From Cotesia glomerata (lineage: Eukaryota > Arthropoda > Insecta > Hymenoptera > Braconidae), in NCBI RefSeq assembly GCF_020080835.1, contig NC_058162.1:19685203-19749202 (forward strand): DNA of 64,000 nt, given 5' to 3'. The number at the start of each line of letters is the position of its first letter. Position 1 is the first letter of the stretch. A program made the position numbers and the translations under genes. The notes under the pieces were generated by a model. The model did not search any database. It had not been told where the DNA came from and saw only the letters and a list, made by a program, of their open reading frames with translations. Below are positions 22,871 through 35,235 of the stretch, one piece after another.

Positions 22871-24849
22871 ACAACTCGTGGAATGTTACTTTTAGGAAAA
22901 CATTGTATCGGAGGCTTATTCAAATAAGCTCCCGTGGGGTTGTTTACTTTTCCAGGTACTGTTTATACTGGTTAATCGAAAAATTGTAAGTGAATTTCCT
23001 ATTCTCATGCCAACTAATTGAACAAGCATGAGTTATTAAGTCATTACATTACTCATTATTAAAAAGTATAAAGTTATTCCCCAAGTTTCGGGTACAGTAG
23101 TTTTGGGTTATAGTCCGACAATAAATTTCTCAGAACTTGCTTATTGGTTCATTACTAAATATTTAAATCTATAAATAGATTCATGTAAACAGTCCAACAG
23201 AAATTTAGAAGTGCGTAACTTATTAAAATGATTGATAGAATTTATTAAATATTCACGATCTAGCAAGATAAATTTGAGCAACATGCATAAATTTTCAAAA
23301 ATTCTTGTTATATAAATATAGAAGTGTCGAAGATACATACAATATATAAAGATAAAATATTCAATTTGCTTAGATGAAGAATTGCTGGTTAGGATCCACC
23401 GATGTTGGACTGTAAATCTGTAGATAGACACGTTGTAGCTCTCAACAATCTTTACACGTCAAGAGCGACGGAGAAGAAAATAATATAATAAAAAAAGCAA
23501 AAGACAAGATATCAGATATAGAAACACGAGATATCTGGTTGTCTGATCCTTTTCCACTGCTGCTATCTACTACGAATCGAAATTCTAAGCTAACATGTAT
23601 AAGGCTTCTCAATCAATTCAGATGATCTTCGACATAGTTATGTGGGTGGGATGCACCAGAAGTGTTGCATTTGTTGGCTAAGTACGTACATATATTATCT
23701 ATACGTACAAGCAACATTGCAATTGACGTTTTATACAATTATCTCCCTATCGTTTGTGTTAATCTTCTTGTCAATTAAAATCAAGTCTGGTACAGATCAA
23801 AAACTATAAGCCTACAAGAAAGTATATTGTGCAATAAGTTGCTTTGGTAGATAAAAACTCGAAACATTAAATAAAAAGAGTTACGCAAACAATATCAAAA
23901 AGAAAACACAACAAAAGAATAGGTACAACTTTTTATGCGTAATACAGATTCACTTCTAATGTTTATACTCTAGAGAAATTAAATAGTGCGTTACAAAGGA
24001 AAAAGAATACTTTTCGTTATCACGTGCCAATTAACAAGGGAACGAGACAGATGGGATAGCAATTCGTGAGAGCACCACGTTAATTAAATAATCGATACAG
24101 ACCTGTGCTTATACAAGAGAATGATACCGACATCAACAATGAACAGGGTATGTATGAGACCGAATGCCCCACCAGAGCCCAAAAGTTGGGGGATCGATAA
24201 AGCATGCTGATTCCCCGATGGTAATACGCACAAGGTTACAAACGAGGGGTACTGCCAAGATTTAAATATTCATAATCCCGCTTAATAAGCGATTAGATAT
24301 TAATGACAGGAGCTTGCGAACGTCCCAGGAGCTGCAGGGTTCCAAATGAGCCGGTTTTCACAGGGCCATCGCTAAGTATATAATACATTCAGACATGGCC
24401 GAATACATAACATGGATACTTCCAATTCTTTTGGTTTGCTAATGCGTTCCGAGGATTTAATTATTCCGTCTTTTCCTGCAGACATTTATCGTGTGCTAAG
24501 TACAGATTTATTAGAGATTTAATCAGCCCGATCTATATTTTATAATGTCTACCATCATTATTTTTCATTACTAAGATGCTCGACTGCAACAGTAAGTAAA
24601 TATAGCTGGTAGTTTCTCGCCTTCGCATGTTGTCGAGTTAAGATGACGCGCTTCCAAACGTTTATGCTAATTAGAGACTTGACTGCTCGCGCTCTTCCAG
24701 TAACCAAGTAGAAAGATAAACAGATAACATTGTCAGACAAGGTTCTCTCTATTATTTCTAGAACACGTTCAAGTGAAAAATAATACTCTTGAAGACAAAA
24801 ATCGCATAGATAAAAGATGCCTGTTTATAAATAAATAATGATTAACTTT
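22871..24849. other. Presumed first intron of the Slit-like gene
   Basis: This lies downstream (minus strand) of the splice donor of the Slit-like exon. No LRR-encoding exon was found here. The stretch 23980-24400 is less AT-rich than its surroundings and has several TAAT/ATTA cores (ccaattaac, gttaattaaat, gattagatattaatg). It might be regulatory, but no specific site can be supported. Confidence 0.4.
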
Positions 24850-24855
24850 ACTTAC
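24850..24855 (-). other. Splice donor of Slit-like exon
   Basis: GTAAGT on the minus strand, directly after the LAEK codons plus two bases. Without splicing the frame would hit a stop (TAA) inside this site. Confidence 0.7.
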
Positions 24856-25124
24856 AATTTTTCGGCGAGAACTGCGAGATCACCAGGCACCTGGGTGAGA
24901 CCACGTTCCGAGCAATCGATATCCTGTCCTTCACAAGAGCAAGCCCATGGACATCTGCCACCATTTAAGTCCTCCATGGTACCAGCATTGTCGAAATCAT
25001 AGCCGTTGAGTCCAGTACTGTGAGAAGCTCCACCAAGTACAGACAAAACAAGCAGAAGTCCCCAAGCGCAAACCACTGAACCACAGCTCACGCCCAGGAG
25101 ACGCATAGACCAACTTGGTGCCAT
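24856..25124 (-). CDS. slit: Slit-like secreted LRR protein, first coding exon
   Basis: The start is ATG at 25124 (MAPSWSMRLLGV). The frame stays open for 246 codons upstream without any ATG, which supports this start; a second ATG six codons on (25106) is also possible. Residues 7-36 form a hydrophobic signal peptide (VCAWGLLLVLSVLGGASHS). An LRRNT cap follows: CPWACSCEGQDIDCSERGLT, then VPGDLAVLAEK. The exon ends two bases into a codon at a GTAAGT donor (complement at 24850-24855), as expected where the first leucine-rich repeat begins. The cysteine spacing fits any LRRNT; the RGLTQVP-LA-LAEKL wording recalls insect Slit, the secreted midline repellent for Robo receptors. Other LRR proteins cannot be excluded, since only about 90 residues are visible and no later exon lies in the window. 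Confidence 0.62.
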
Positions 25125-25862
<738 letters not shown>

Positions 25863-26409
25863 GACTGGTGACTTTATCTTGATGCTGGTCTTCTTCGGCT
25901 TTTTACCGTACCCTTCACCAGGGCACGTTGCTTTGGCACCTACGGACGTTCTCTATCAGGCCAGGCGTGACAGATTTAATCATCTAACTCACACAGTAAT
26001 GCTTAAATTAACTTTAACCAAGCTTTTAATTATTTTATTTAAGAATTTTCACTCACGCACTAACACTTTGTTTTAGAAACACTAAAACGAACTCACCAAT
26101 AGCATGATATTATAACTACAGTAGTCCAATTAGCGATTGAAGTCTGGACTTTCCAGCAAGTTTTTATTCTGCAGACACATTACCTGCAATCATAAAAAAA
26201 AATTTATATATCGACAATAATCATTTTTATTAATTTTATTTTGCATGCCTCTAGCATGAATGCATAGTTTTCAATAAATTCATAAAAAAAAAAAAAAAAA
26301 AAAAAAAATAAGAAATCAAAAATCTATCTTGAAAAATCAATGACATCAATTGACAATACATCACACAAGAAGTACGATAACTATTAACAAACATTTTACA
26401 TTGGTCCCA
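25863..26409. other. Upstream intergenic sequence
   Basis: No gene recognised. A run of A lies at about 26285-26308. Confidence 0.5.
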
Positions 26410-26571
26410 TTTTTAATTTCCCGCTAAGAAAAATGTGAAAATTTTTTTGAAATTCGGGAAATTATTGATTTTACCCCGTTTTGCGAAAATCGAGTTTTCA
26501 GCAGATCTCGACGTTTAAAGGTCACAGGAAGCTTCCCTGAGTATTCCCGCGATAGTGTCCGTGCGGCTGTA

Positions 26572-26644
<73 letters not shown>

Positions 26645-26658
26645 GTATGTGTGTGCGC

Positions 26659-26693
<35 letters not shown>

Positions 26694-27070
26694 CCTCTTA
26701 TAACTTTTGAACGGCTCGACCGATTAGATCGAAATAGGTGACGATCCAAAGAGTATCATTGCCATTAAATTTCGTGAGAAATTTGAATCGATTCGGTTCG
26801 CTAGATTTTGAAAAATCTCAAAAATAAAATTTTCGAAAAATCGTTTTTTTGGAATTACTTCTAAACGGCTCCACCGATCAATTTCGAAAACTAATCCGTT
26901 CTTAAGTTTAAAAAACCACGTCGATTGCCACCAGTCCCGTCAAAATCGGTTGATTCGTTCGAGAGTTATCAAAAACGAGAAATTTCGAAAAAAGTGTTTT
27001 TTTTACATAACTTCGACATTACATAGCGGGAAGTTGCAGGTATGGCCTTTAGGGTCAACCGTTTTCCAGA
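26410..27070 (+). repeat. Family A element, internally shortened copy
   Basis: It starts tttttaatttcccgctaag and ends gcgggaagttgcaggtatgg, then gggtcaaccgttttccaga and a T run. The GT tract is long (26573-26690, with GC and TA interruptions). The distal third with the GAGCTC palindromes is missing, so the copy is an internal deletion derivative that keeps both ends. Confidence 0.87.
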
Positions 27071-27137
27071 TTTTTTTAATCAAGTTTATGATTACTTGAA
27101 AAACAGGTGGATAAAAAATGACTTAATCTGTCATTCT

Positions 27138-27317
27138 TTTTAACTTCCCGCTAAGAAAATCGAAGATTTTCAAAAATCGGGAAGTTATTGTTTTCACCCC
27201 GTTTTGCAAAAATCGAGTTTTCATCAGATCTCGACGTTTGAAGGTCACAGAAAGCTTCCCTGAGTATCCCCGCGAGGTTGTCACTATGTCTGTATGTATG
27301 TGTGTGTGTGTGTGTGT

Positions 27318-27350
<33 letters not shown>

Positions 27351-28049
27351 TCTAAGTAAGTGAATCGCTTATAACTTTTGAACGATTGAACCGATCGGAA
27401 TCTACCAAACGGCGTTCTAAAGAGTTCCCTCAAACTTAGATTTCCTATGAATTTAAATCGATTCAGACCAATAGATTTTGAGAAATTTTGAGAAATCTAA
27501 AAAAAAATCGGAAAAAATTTTTTTTGAAAGTGGTTTTTTTGGAATAACTTTTAAACGGCTTCATCGATCAACTTCAAAAACTAATCCGTCCTTGAGCTTG
27601 AAAAACCACGTCGATCACCACTGACCCGGTCAAAATCGGTTGATTCGTTCGAGTGATAGCGTGAACGAAAGAAAACCGAAAAAAGTGTTTTTTCGGAATT
27701 ACTCCGAAATTTTTCGTTCTATCAATTTAAACTTTAAGATTCTTTATGGAACTTAAAAAACTGCGTCGAATGCCTCCAACCGCGTGAAAATCGGTTTATT
27801 CATTCAAAAGTTATTGCGATTTGAAAATTCAAAAAATAGTGTTTTATCAAACTCCTATCAAATTTTTGAGCTCGAAGAGCTCAAAAGCATACAAAAGCTA
27901 TTTTTTTGAGCTTGGATAGCTTAAAATAACACAAATTGTATTTATGAGCTCGAAGAGTTCAAAAACGTCATAAATGCAATTTCAATCGTTTAGGTATAGA
28001 ATTGGCGGGAAGTTGCAGGGATGGCTTTCAGGGTCAACCGTTTTCCTAA
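27138..28049 (+). mobile_element. Family A element, full-length copy
   Basis: About 910 bases from ttttaacttcccgctaag to ccgttttcctaa. It carries every block of the family: subterminal inverted repeat, GT tract (27299-27351), repeated ataacttttgaacg-like cores, GAGCTC palindromes at about 27867-27960 and gcgggaagttgcagggatgg. It is very similar to 9796-10680 and sits in the same orientation about 70 bases after the 26410-27070 copy. Confidence 0.88.
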
Positions 28050-29717
28050 TTTTTTTTTTTTTAAATTAATTATTGTCATAATTTCTTTACTATTAATGAA
28101 AGCTTATTTAATATTTTTCATCATTTTCCTTATTTATAATAATAAATAGTGAATTAACAAATATAAACACACATTAATCAATGTAGAACTGAATCAATGA
28201 TAACAGGAGTGTACAATTGGCAAGTGTACGATTATCAATTTCCCGACATTTTCTTTTCATTTATCGTAAAGAATAAGTAACATAACGTAGTCAACTGAAA
28301 TTGATATTAAAATACCAATATCTCTAGGAAACTTGACGGATTGTTATCTATCGAAGGTATCATCGACTTCAGTAAAATGATAAAAAAGCAGATATTTTCA
28401 AATACGCTGTTACAAAGCAAAGTCTTACGCGATATATTTGTATGTATATACATAAATAAAAGAATAGAATGAAAATATGCTTCCGTAGCACAATCAAAGC
28501 TTCGAATACATTCCAAGCACGCTTGAGCGCATTTTGAGGCATATTGGAATTTTTCTTCTCAGTACATAGCCTGAACAATTTACCCACATTCTTTCTTCCT
28601 TATAGTTCCTTTTATATTAACCCTAGATGTTGCTGTCTGACAGCAGACATGTACCTATGAATACCGTGTCTCAACGGATGTCTACCTGTGTAGTTTAGTC
28701 TGCTTGTCTGATTTCTATTTCCAACAAATTTTCATGTATTAAAGTGTATACTAAGCATTAAAAAGCATCTGATGTTAAACAATAACTAATTTTACAATAC
28801 TGCAATCACACACAATTTCTAAAAAAAGCTCCAAAACTTCCATTTCTTATCGTAAAATACAGTATTCGATCTCAATGAATGATAGCTTCCACAAGAACAT
28901 TTTTCGACTTAGATGAAAAATTATATGAATTTATGACTATATTAAGTGATATCAAGCCTAATGCGGCCAACTTTCATATCAGATGGTACATGGACATCAA
29001 ATTTTTTAATTTAGAAGTATCAGGTTATATTATAAATTTTTTTTAAAAGTTATTCAAAATATGACAAGGTTTCTTCAAGTTATTGCTGCTAAATATGATA
29101 ATTAAGTTAAATAAAGCACGGGATATGATTTGAAATAATACTACTGGCAAGACGATCGGGTTAGTATACAAATGTGAGATGCAATAAGCACGGGCGCTCG
29201 TAACTTGTTTGGGGTAGGATCGATAACTCGATTAGCAGTCGAGCTGCCAACAGAGTATACAGTTAGGTGCTTCTGGATGTCTGGTTGTGGCCTAAGTATA
29301 GCCACAGTTTCCAAGTATATGCGCACGAATATAGGTACATATAACAAGCAGGAAATATTCTGGAGTGCTTTCGATCGAATAATGCTGGTTGGCTTGGATG
29401 TATTGCTTCTGATGTTGGAGCTCTCATAAAAATCAAAGCGTCTAAGAGGTGAAAATATCAACGAAAGTGCATGACACACAATGGATTATATACTTTTATA
29501 TTGTAAACAATATCGAGTTTCAAATATAGCGATCGTGAAGTATCATAGAGTTATGTCACTCCATCTCTGCATAATTATCAACGTCAGCGAATTCAAATTT
29601 ACGTTGAGTAACTGCTCATTGAATTATGTTCTAATCATCTTCCGGAACTTCTTCTGGTTTGCATGGAAGTTGAGGGCTGAAAATTGAGACCAAAAAGAAC
29701 TTATGTGCTAAGCACAC
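28050..29717. other. Non-coding stretch
   Basis: No gene supported. Opposed open frames at 29141-29479 (minus) and 29205-29429 (plus) overlap and show no domain. Confidence 0.5.
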
Positions 29718-29869
29718 ACTGTAAATCCAAGTGTTTTAACAAAACACACATAAAGTGTTTTGTTCCTATCTTGAAGCATTGTAGTCACTTTTAAAACACT
29801 TCCATGTGTTTTAATTTCCCATGTTAAATGCCCATTATTAGTCACTTTTAAAACACTTCGATTTACAGT
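29718..29869. mobile_element. Short inverted-repeat element (MITE)
   Basis: A 152-base unit with 22-base terminal inverted repeats, one mismatch: ACTGTAAATC-CAAGTGTTTTAA against the complement of its right end (29848-29869). A 19-base direct repeat (agtcacttttaaaacactt) occurs twice inside. A clear target duplication could not be assigned. It has no coding capacity. Confidence 0.7.
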
Positions 29870-31805
29870 ACATATGTCCAAAGAGATGATAGAAAGCCCA
29901 AGTCCAAGAAGAGGGATAGAAAAAAATATAAAATCGAATTTCTTTGGCAGTTTCTACTCCTACTGGTTTTCTTATGAGTTGATAGTAACTAGGGAAGCGA
30001 GTTCAAAGGAAACTCCAAACGTTCGTTAGATTCACAAGGAAACTTAATTTGTAAAAAGTCCACCGTCCGGGGAATTGTCTTTGGGAATTGGCTCAGTTTT
30101 TCTTTCTTCATTGAAATCCAGACTTTGTAGTTGAGATGAAACTAGTACGAAAAAAATTTTTTTTTCTGCTACAGTTGCATTTCTATTAAATTTTGTTAAT
30201 AAATTGAGTCATGTAGATAGTTGAATGAACTTTGCCAAAGATTTACATTTCTTGGTATATTATTTAACTTGTAAAGCAACTGCACGCTTGTCTACATACA
30301 ATTTGAAGGAGATTTGTTTTTGCATATGTAAGAATGATTGTATAACACACTAATACTTGTAATAAGTTGAAAAGAAGTATTACAGTTTATTAGTGTTTTT
30401 TAATGTTGCTAACGACGTGTAACATAGTATGTGTAGACTCAGAGATAAGACAGAAAAAATTTTTTACATTTGAGTTTCTTTTTGTAAGGAATTTTAGGCT
30501 TAGTAGCCGATAGAACCTTTTTTTATCAATATTGTATCTTTATCTTGGATACATTTGTAAACTCCTCTAGAGACAAGGTATTTCCTGGTTCTAAAAGTAG
30601 AGATAACAGAGCAGAGTGAAGTGTGTCACATTTCAATTGTATGTATCGTTAGGCTGGTCAAGATATATTATCATAAACTTGAAAAAACTTATCGTCTGTT
30701 AACCGATAAAATGTACTGTATTAAGAAGTATAAATCTTTAAAGGTATGTATAAATAGATACTTTTATGAGAAATTTTAATGAATACTAAAAGATTTATAT
30801 TTTTATTTGTTACTTAATTGACTAAACATAAAATTATTTATCTTCGGTAATCAAAATTTCAACTATGCGTTAACTTTTAAAAGTACTTATAATGTTTTTA
30901 TTTCAAGGGAGTATTTTTTCGTCTAAAGGCAGTAGATTTCGGGCGCTCTTTTAAGTTTGAAAATTATTATTATTACTTTATTTTTTATAACTCTAATTAT
31001 AAATAAAGTTTCGATTGCATAATTAACCCAGTATAAACACATAACCGTTTCCACAAACTGATAAAGCTGAAAACCTCATTATTCATTAAAAGTTCCATAT
31101 TAAGAATTAATGTTTTCATATCAACATCATCTATACAAATAAATCGATTATATGAATTTTCATACATCTATAAAAACATTTAATACGTGGATGTTAACAG
31201 CATGTAGTAGCCAGAACTGTCCCGTTATAAAATAACATTATCCAGTCAGAGTCGAATATTATCGAATTCCGGACGTACCGTTAATACCAATTAATTTATT
31301 ATTGTATTTCAAACGAATGAATTTTTGATTTTGATAATTTCAAATAGCTCGTGAGAACCCACTGAATGAGAAAATTTTAAAACTTCACTTTTGAAGAGGC
31401 ATATATGCATGTATTTAAATTTAATCAGCAAAAAAAATAAATAAAAAATAAGATGTAACATAATACAGTACAAAATAATGATCAAATCGACACGCACATG
31501 CCAAAAGAAATGAAGTCGATCTCTTTTAGCCTCTGGAGGAACCCAAAACGAGTGATTACGCCCCCTCACCTTAAGCCCTCAAATTTTCTTCGTAAGTATC
31601 TTGTTATTTTTTTTTCTTTTTTGTTATTCACATCTTGTTGCTTGAGAAATACAAAATCCTTGCACGTAAATATCGCAGACATGAGAAACCAAGCTGAGGA
31701 GCTAAAAGTTATTGAAATTTTAAAAAAGCGTATTGGAATAAGAATAAAAAAGTTGGAGTTTACTTTGGAAGACCAAGTAATGTGTTAGCCAACGTAAAAC
31801 GTTTA
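29870..31805. other. Non-coding AT-rich stretch
   Basis: No gene recognised. Short frames at 31309-31569 (minus) and 31498-31788 (plus) overlap and look accidental. Confidence 0.5.
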
Positions 31806-31970
31806 ATCACGGAAAGATTAAAACCCGACTGGTTCGTGTTCTGCACCAGACTCAGTCGTGTGCGGGTTACTTTGCACGGATTCTGGTGCATCACCCGACT
31901 GAGTCTGGTGCAGAACACGACTGAGTTTGGTGCAGAACACGAACCAGTCGGGTTTTAATCTTTCCGTGAT
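31806..31970. mobile_element. Hairpin MITE with internal 22-bp duplication
   Basis: The arms 31806-31860 and 31916-31970 are inverted repeats of 55 bases with one mismatch, beginning ATCACGGAAAGATTAAAACC. The right half contains two tandem copies of a 22-base unit (31896-31917 and 31918-31939) starting cgactgag. It is more GC-rich than its surroundings. No open frame exists and a target duplication is not clear. Confidence 0.75.
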
Positions 31971-33309
31971 GGTTCGAGCGAAATGGATTTTCAAGTCGTC
32001 CTTTTATACTGCAAATTATTTTTTGAGGAGCAGATACGCAGACGTATTTTTGAGTTGGTTTCCTCGAAATTGATTCGAGAAACTTAACTATAGTTAATAC
32101 ACCATTGCAGAATAGAAGTTAGAACCGTATTGTGGGATACAATCGATTAAGCAGTCGTTATTGCAGTGTCGCTTTCGGTATAAAAACTACTCGGTTCTCA
32201 CAGTAACTTGAATGGAGGTTTAGAATGCTCTCAAGTTTATATTATCCTTCCTCTTTCTGCTCTCTAGGGGTTTTAGATGTTCTCTCAAGAAAACAAGGGG
32301 TGATGGAAGTACAAGAAAGAGCCGAGGGTTAGTCCAAGATATTAGGTTTCCCAGTGCGGTTTTCAACCTCCCACTCGATCGTCTGATCGGTCGACATTAC
32401 CCATGGGAAATCACACTAGATATGCTACCAAGATCTTCCCCACGACTTTATCTTCAGTTTAAAAATTCCGACACCCATCTCAAGAAAGATTATAACAACC
32501 TTCACATTGCTCAAAGAACAACATTTATGTGCATTAGTATTTCAATCAAATTTTTTTAACCAAGTCTATAATCCTGAGCATTGCAATCGAAACTAAAACT
32601 TCGGGAAATAAGATCACTTTCTACTTTTCTAATGTTAACTTTTGAAATGTACGATAGTTTTGTTTATTTTGAACGTACACTAAGATAAATAAAAAAATTA
32701 TCACTTATTACTTTTATCATCAATTTTGCCTAATATTTTATTGAAGATTTAGAAATCGATTTTTTTCAGATATTTTCGATCTAACTATACAATCTTTGAA
32801 CGTAAATTATTTTGTCAAGCATGTTGAACAATAACAACTTTAGCGAGTGACTTCAATAAGTTGTTAAGATTAATTATCAATTATTCGTCAATCGGAAGAA
32901 TTTTATTTCGGATAAGTACAACCTTTTCGAAATGTTTTCTAAAATTAGAAAAAAAAATTTTTTAAATTGTATTTATGAATAAAGCGTTAATATTTGTATC
33001 GTAATATAGTTACGATTAGTATCGTTAATATTAGTAATATAGTTACTTCAGAATCGAGCATTTCTCGAGCGCTTTAAGCTCGTACATAGCGGGAAGTTCT
33101 AGGGATGGCCTGCAGGGTTAACAGCTTTTCGGATTTTTTTTTTATAGAAAAAAGTTTGTGCACCCTAAATTAATAAAAAATTCTACTAGTATGCAGACAA
33201 TATGTAACAAAAAAATTGAGAAAAAAAACATTAGATTGCTTATTTAAAGTATTAAAGAATGCGCCAATGTTTAAAAAAAAAAAATAAGACTGAACATTTT
33301 GCCGGAGAC
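31971..33309. other. Non-coding stretch with family A remnant
   Basis: No gene seen. At about 33085-33133 a decayed family A end is present (agcgggaagttctagggatg, then cagggttaacagcttttcgg). Confidence 0.5.
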
Positions 33310-33327
33310 AATTGGGTATTTGCATGA
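33310..33327 (+). repeat. Left terminal inverted repeat of ISL2EU element
   Basis: AATTGGGTATTTGCATGA, a perfect 18-base match to the complement of 38506-38523. After a 4-base offset the two ends also share TGATTTT. Confidence 0.88.
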
Positions 33328-33492
33328 AAATGATTTTGCAAATAAAGTTCAGTTAATAAATTCTTTGATGCACATAAAATACCTAAGTAAGATTAAAATT
33401 TAATTTTTACAAATAATTTTTAAATAAATAAATAAATAAAAGTGGTCCAATATGATATAAAAATCACGTGATGTGAAACTTGATGTGATTGG

Positions 33493-33508
33493 TGTGACGT
33501 CATTATGC
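33493..33508 (+). promoter_or_regulatory. Left subterminal TGACGTCA motif
   Basis: TGTGACGTCATTATGC lies about 180 bases inside the left end and 240 bases before the ATG of the SWIM/YqaJ gene. Its inverted counterpart with one difference is at 38348-38363. The core TGACGTCA is the CREB/ATF palindrome, so it could act as a promoter element for each gene or as a transposase-binding site. Function is inferred from the mirrored placement. Confidence 0.5.
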
Positions 33509-34072
33509 ATATTATTGGCGCGTTATTTGAATGCATGATAAACGACGAATGATTAATTATTGAAAAAAATTTCAAGTTGGTTTTTATTTACAGTGAGTTT
33601 AGTTATATTTTATCATTAAGACTAAAATTTACTGAAAGTAAATATATTATGATCATACTCTATATTACCATAAATGCTGAGTGGTACTAGTGGTACATGT
33701 GAACAGGGTGATAGTGACTGACAATAAATAATTAAAAAGAAATAAAAATGCCTCGAAGAAAAGTCGATCCTGGTTTCAGTGAAGCTCGATCCGATAATCT
33801 ACCACGTGTTGATGCTTTTATGGTCGCATCTTACTTAGCTACTAACTCCAATTTTGTATCTGCAGAAATTCAAGGCGCTAAAGCTAACCTGTAAGTATAA
33901 ATTTTAATGATACGTAATTTCATCATTGTTTAATAATTTTTGGATTTATTGATAAATAACAATTATCAAAATAAATAATATATATAAAAAAATCAACCAG
34001 TCAATTCTTTGTTTTTTTAAACTGAAATTCTCATATTGAAAAAAATTAAAAAAAATTTTATTATAGGTCAAT

Positions 34073-34733
34073 TGCACGACTCATGATGCGAAGCATCAGA
34101 GAGTGCTTTACGATCGAAAAATTTTTTTCGTCTCATTTTGGCGGCTATTTTTATTATTATAGCCTTATTAGTTCACGGAATCAAGATATTTTGCATACTA
34201 TTGTCAAGATAATTTAATGGAGATCATTTTCATACTTTTTGAAAATTGATTTACTGCAATAGAATTGGAAAAAAACACCAAAATAGGTCAAAAAATTTTC
34301 CTGTCCGTCATGTGTGAAACCCGGAAACACTGTAACTTGTGAAAAAATTCATTATTTGAGTTAAATTTTTTTTTTTAAATTCTAATCGACGATTGTAGGT
34401 CACTGAATGCGAATGATTAATTAATTCAGTGTCGTTTAATTGCAATTAATAAAAAACGAAAACTACAAGACTGTATATCTATATATATCCATGTAAAATT
34501 AACATGGATGGTGATATATCTATATCTATATCTATAGATATTATGTACATTTTATTCCACTAGGGGCGCCTGTGCATCACTTTCCTAGTACAGCTGTTTT
34601 TTTTTTAATTATTTTTTTTCTTTTTATTTTGCACGACTCATGTGTTTTTTTTTTTCGTTATTTATTGACAAATAATTGGATATTTTTTTTTTTTTTTATA
34701 TTTCATAGTTAAATGAGCATTATGAGTCGTGCA
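34073..34733. mobile_element. Family B inverted-repeat element in intron 1
   Basis: Inverted termini TGCACGACTCAT (34073-34084) and its complement (34722-34733). The left end continues gatgcgaagcatcagagagt; the right end is followed by tttggattttccaa. Fragments of the same ends occur at 8008-8050, 60222-60262 and 61890-61960, so this is a dispersed family. No coding frame is present. Being inside an intron, it need not affect the protein. Confidence 0.6.
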
Positions 34734-35215
34734 CTTTTGGATTTTCCAAACTTTTTTTAATCTACAACAAGTGTTTAAATATTATAGTTGAAATATTAGA
34801 CTAATAATAAAATAAATATATTGAAATATAGATCCGGAAGACAGTCGTATGGAGATGCTGCTATTGAATTCGTTCAACTAAAACTTCATGGACCAGAATG
34901 TACTCTTAAATGTCTTATTTGTCCTGAGCACAGAGTACACAATAAATCATATCGAGTGACTCTTGTTTTAAATATTGTTGAGGAAGAGATTTTATCGATT
35001 CAATGTCATGATTGTGCCGCATCGTCAGGTAAGTGCAATAGTGTAAAGATATTTTAGCTATAACTAATACTGTTATTCTTAACTCTATTATTTATAGTTA
35101 CTGTTTGATACGAGAAACAAAAAAAAATTGATTAAAAATAAAATACCTACCAATACATTCTCTTTGTTTTTCTTAGGTGGATGCAAGCACGCGATTGCTT
35201 TTATAATGTGGTTAC

Positions 35216-35235
35216 ACAGAAGATCACAGAAGATC
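35216..35235. repeat. 10-bp tandem duplication causing frameshift
   Basis: acagaagatc occurs twice in tandem. With one copy the SWIM segment would continue in the frame that carries the YqaJ domain; with two the frame stops after about eight codons. Confidence 0.85.

Noticed and set aside
29141..29479. 112-codon minus frame and 74-codon plus frame
   Set aside because: Fully overlapping on opposite strands, no recognisable motif.
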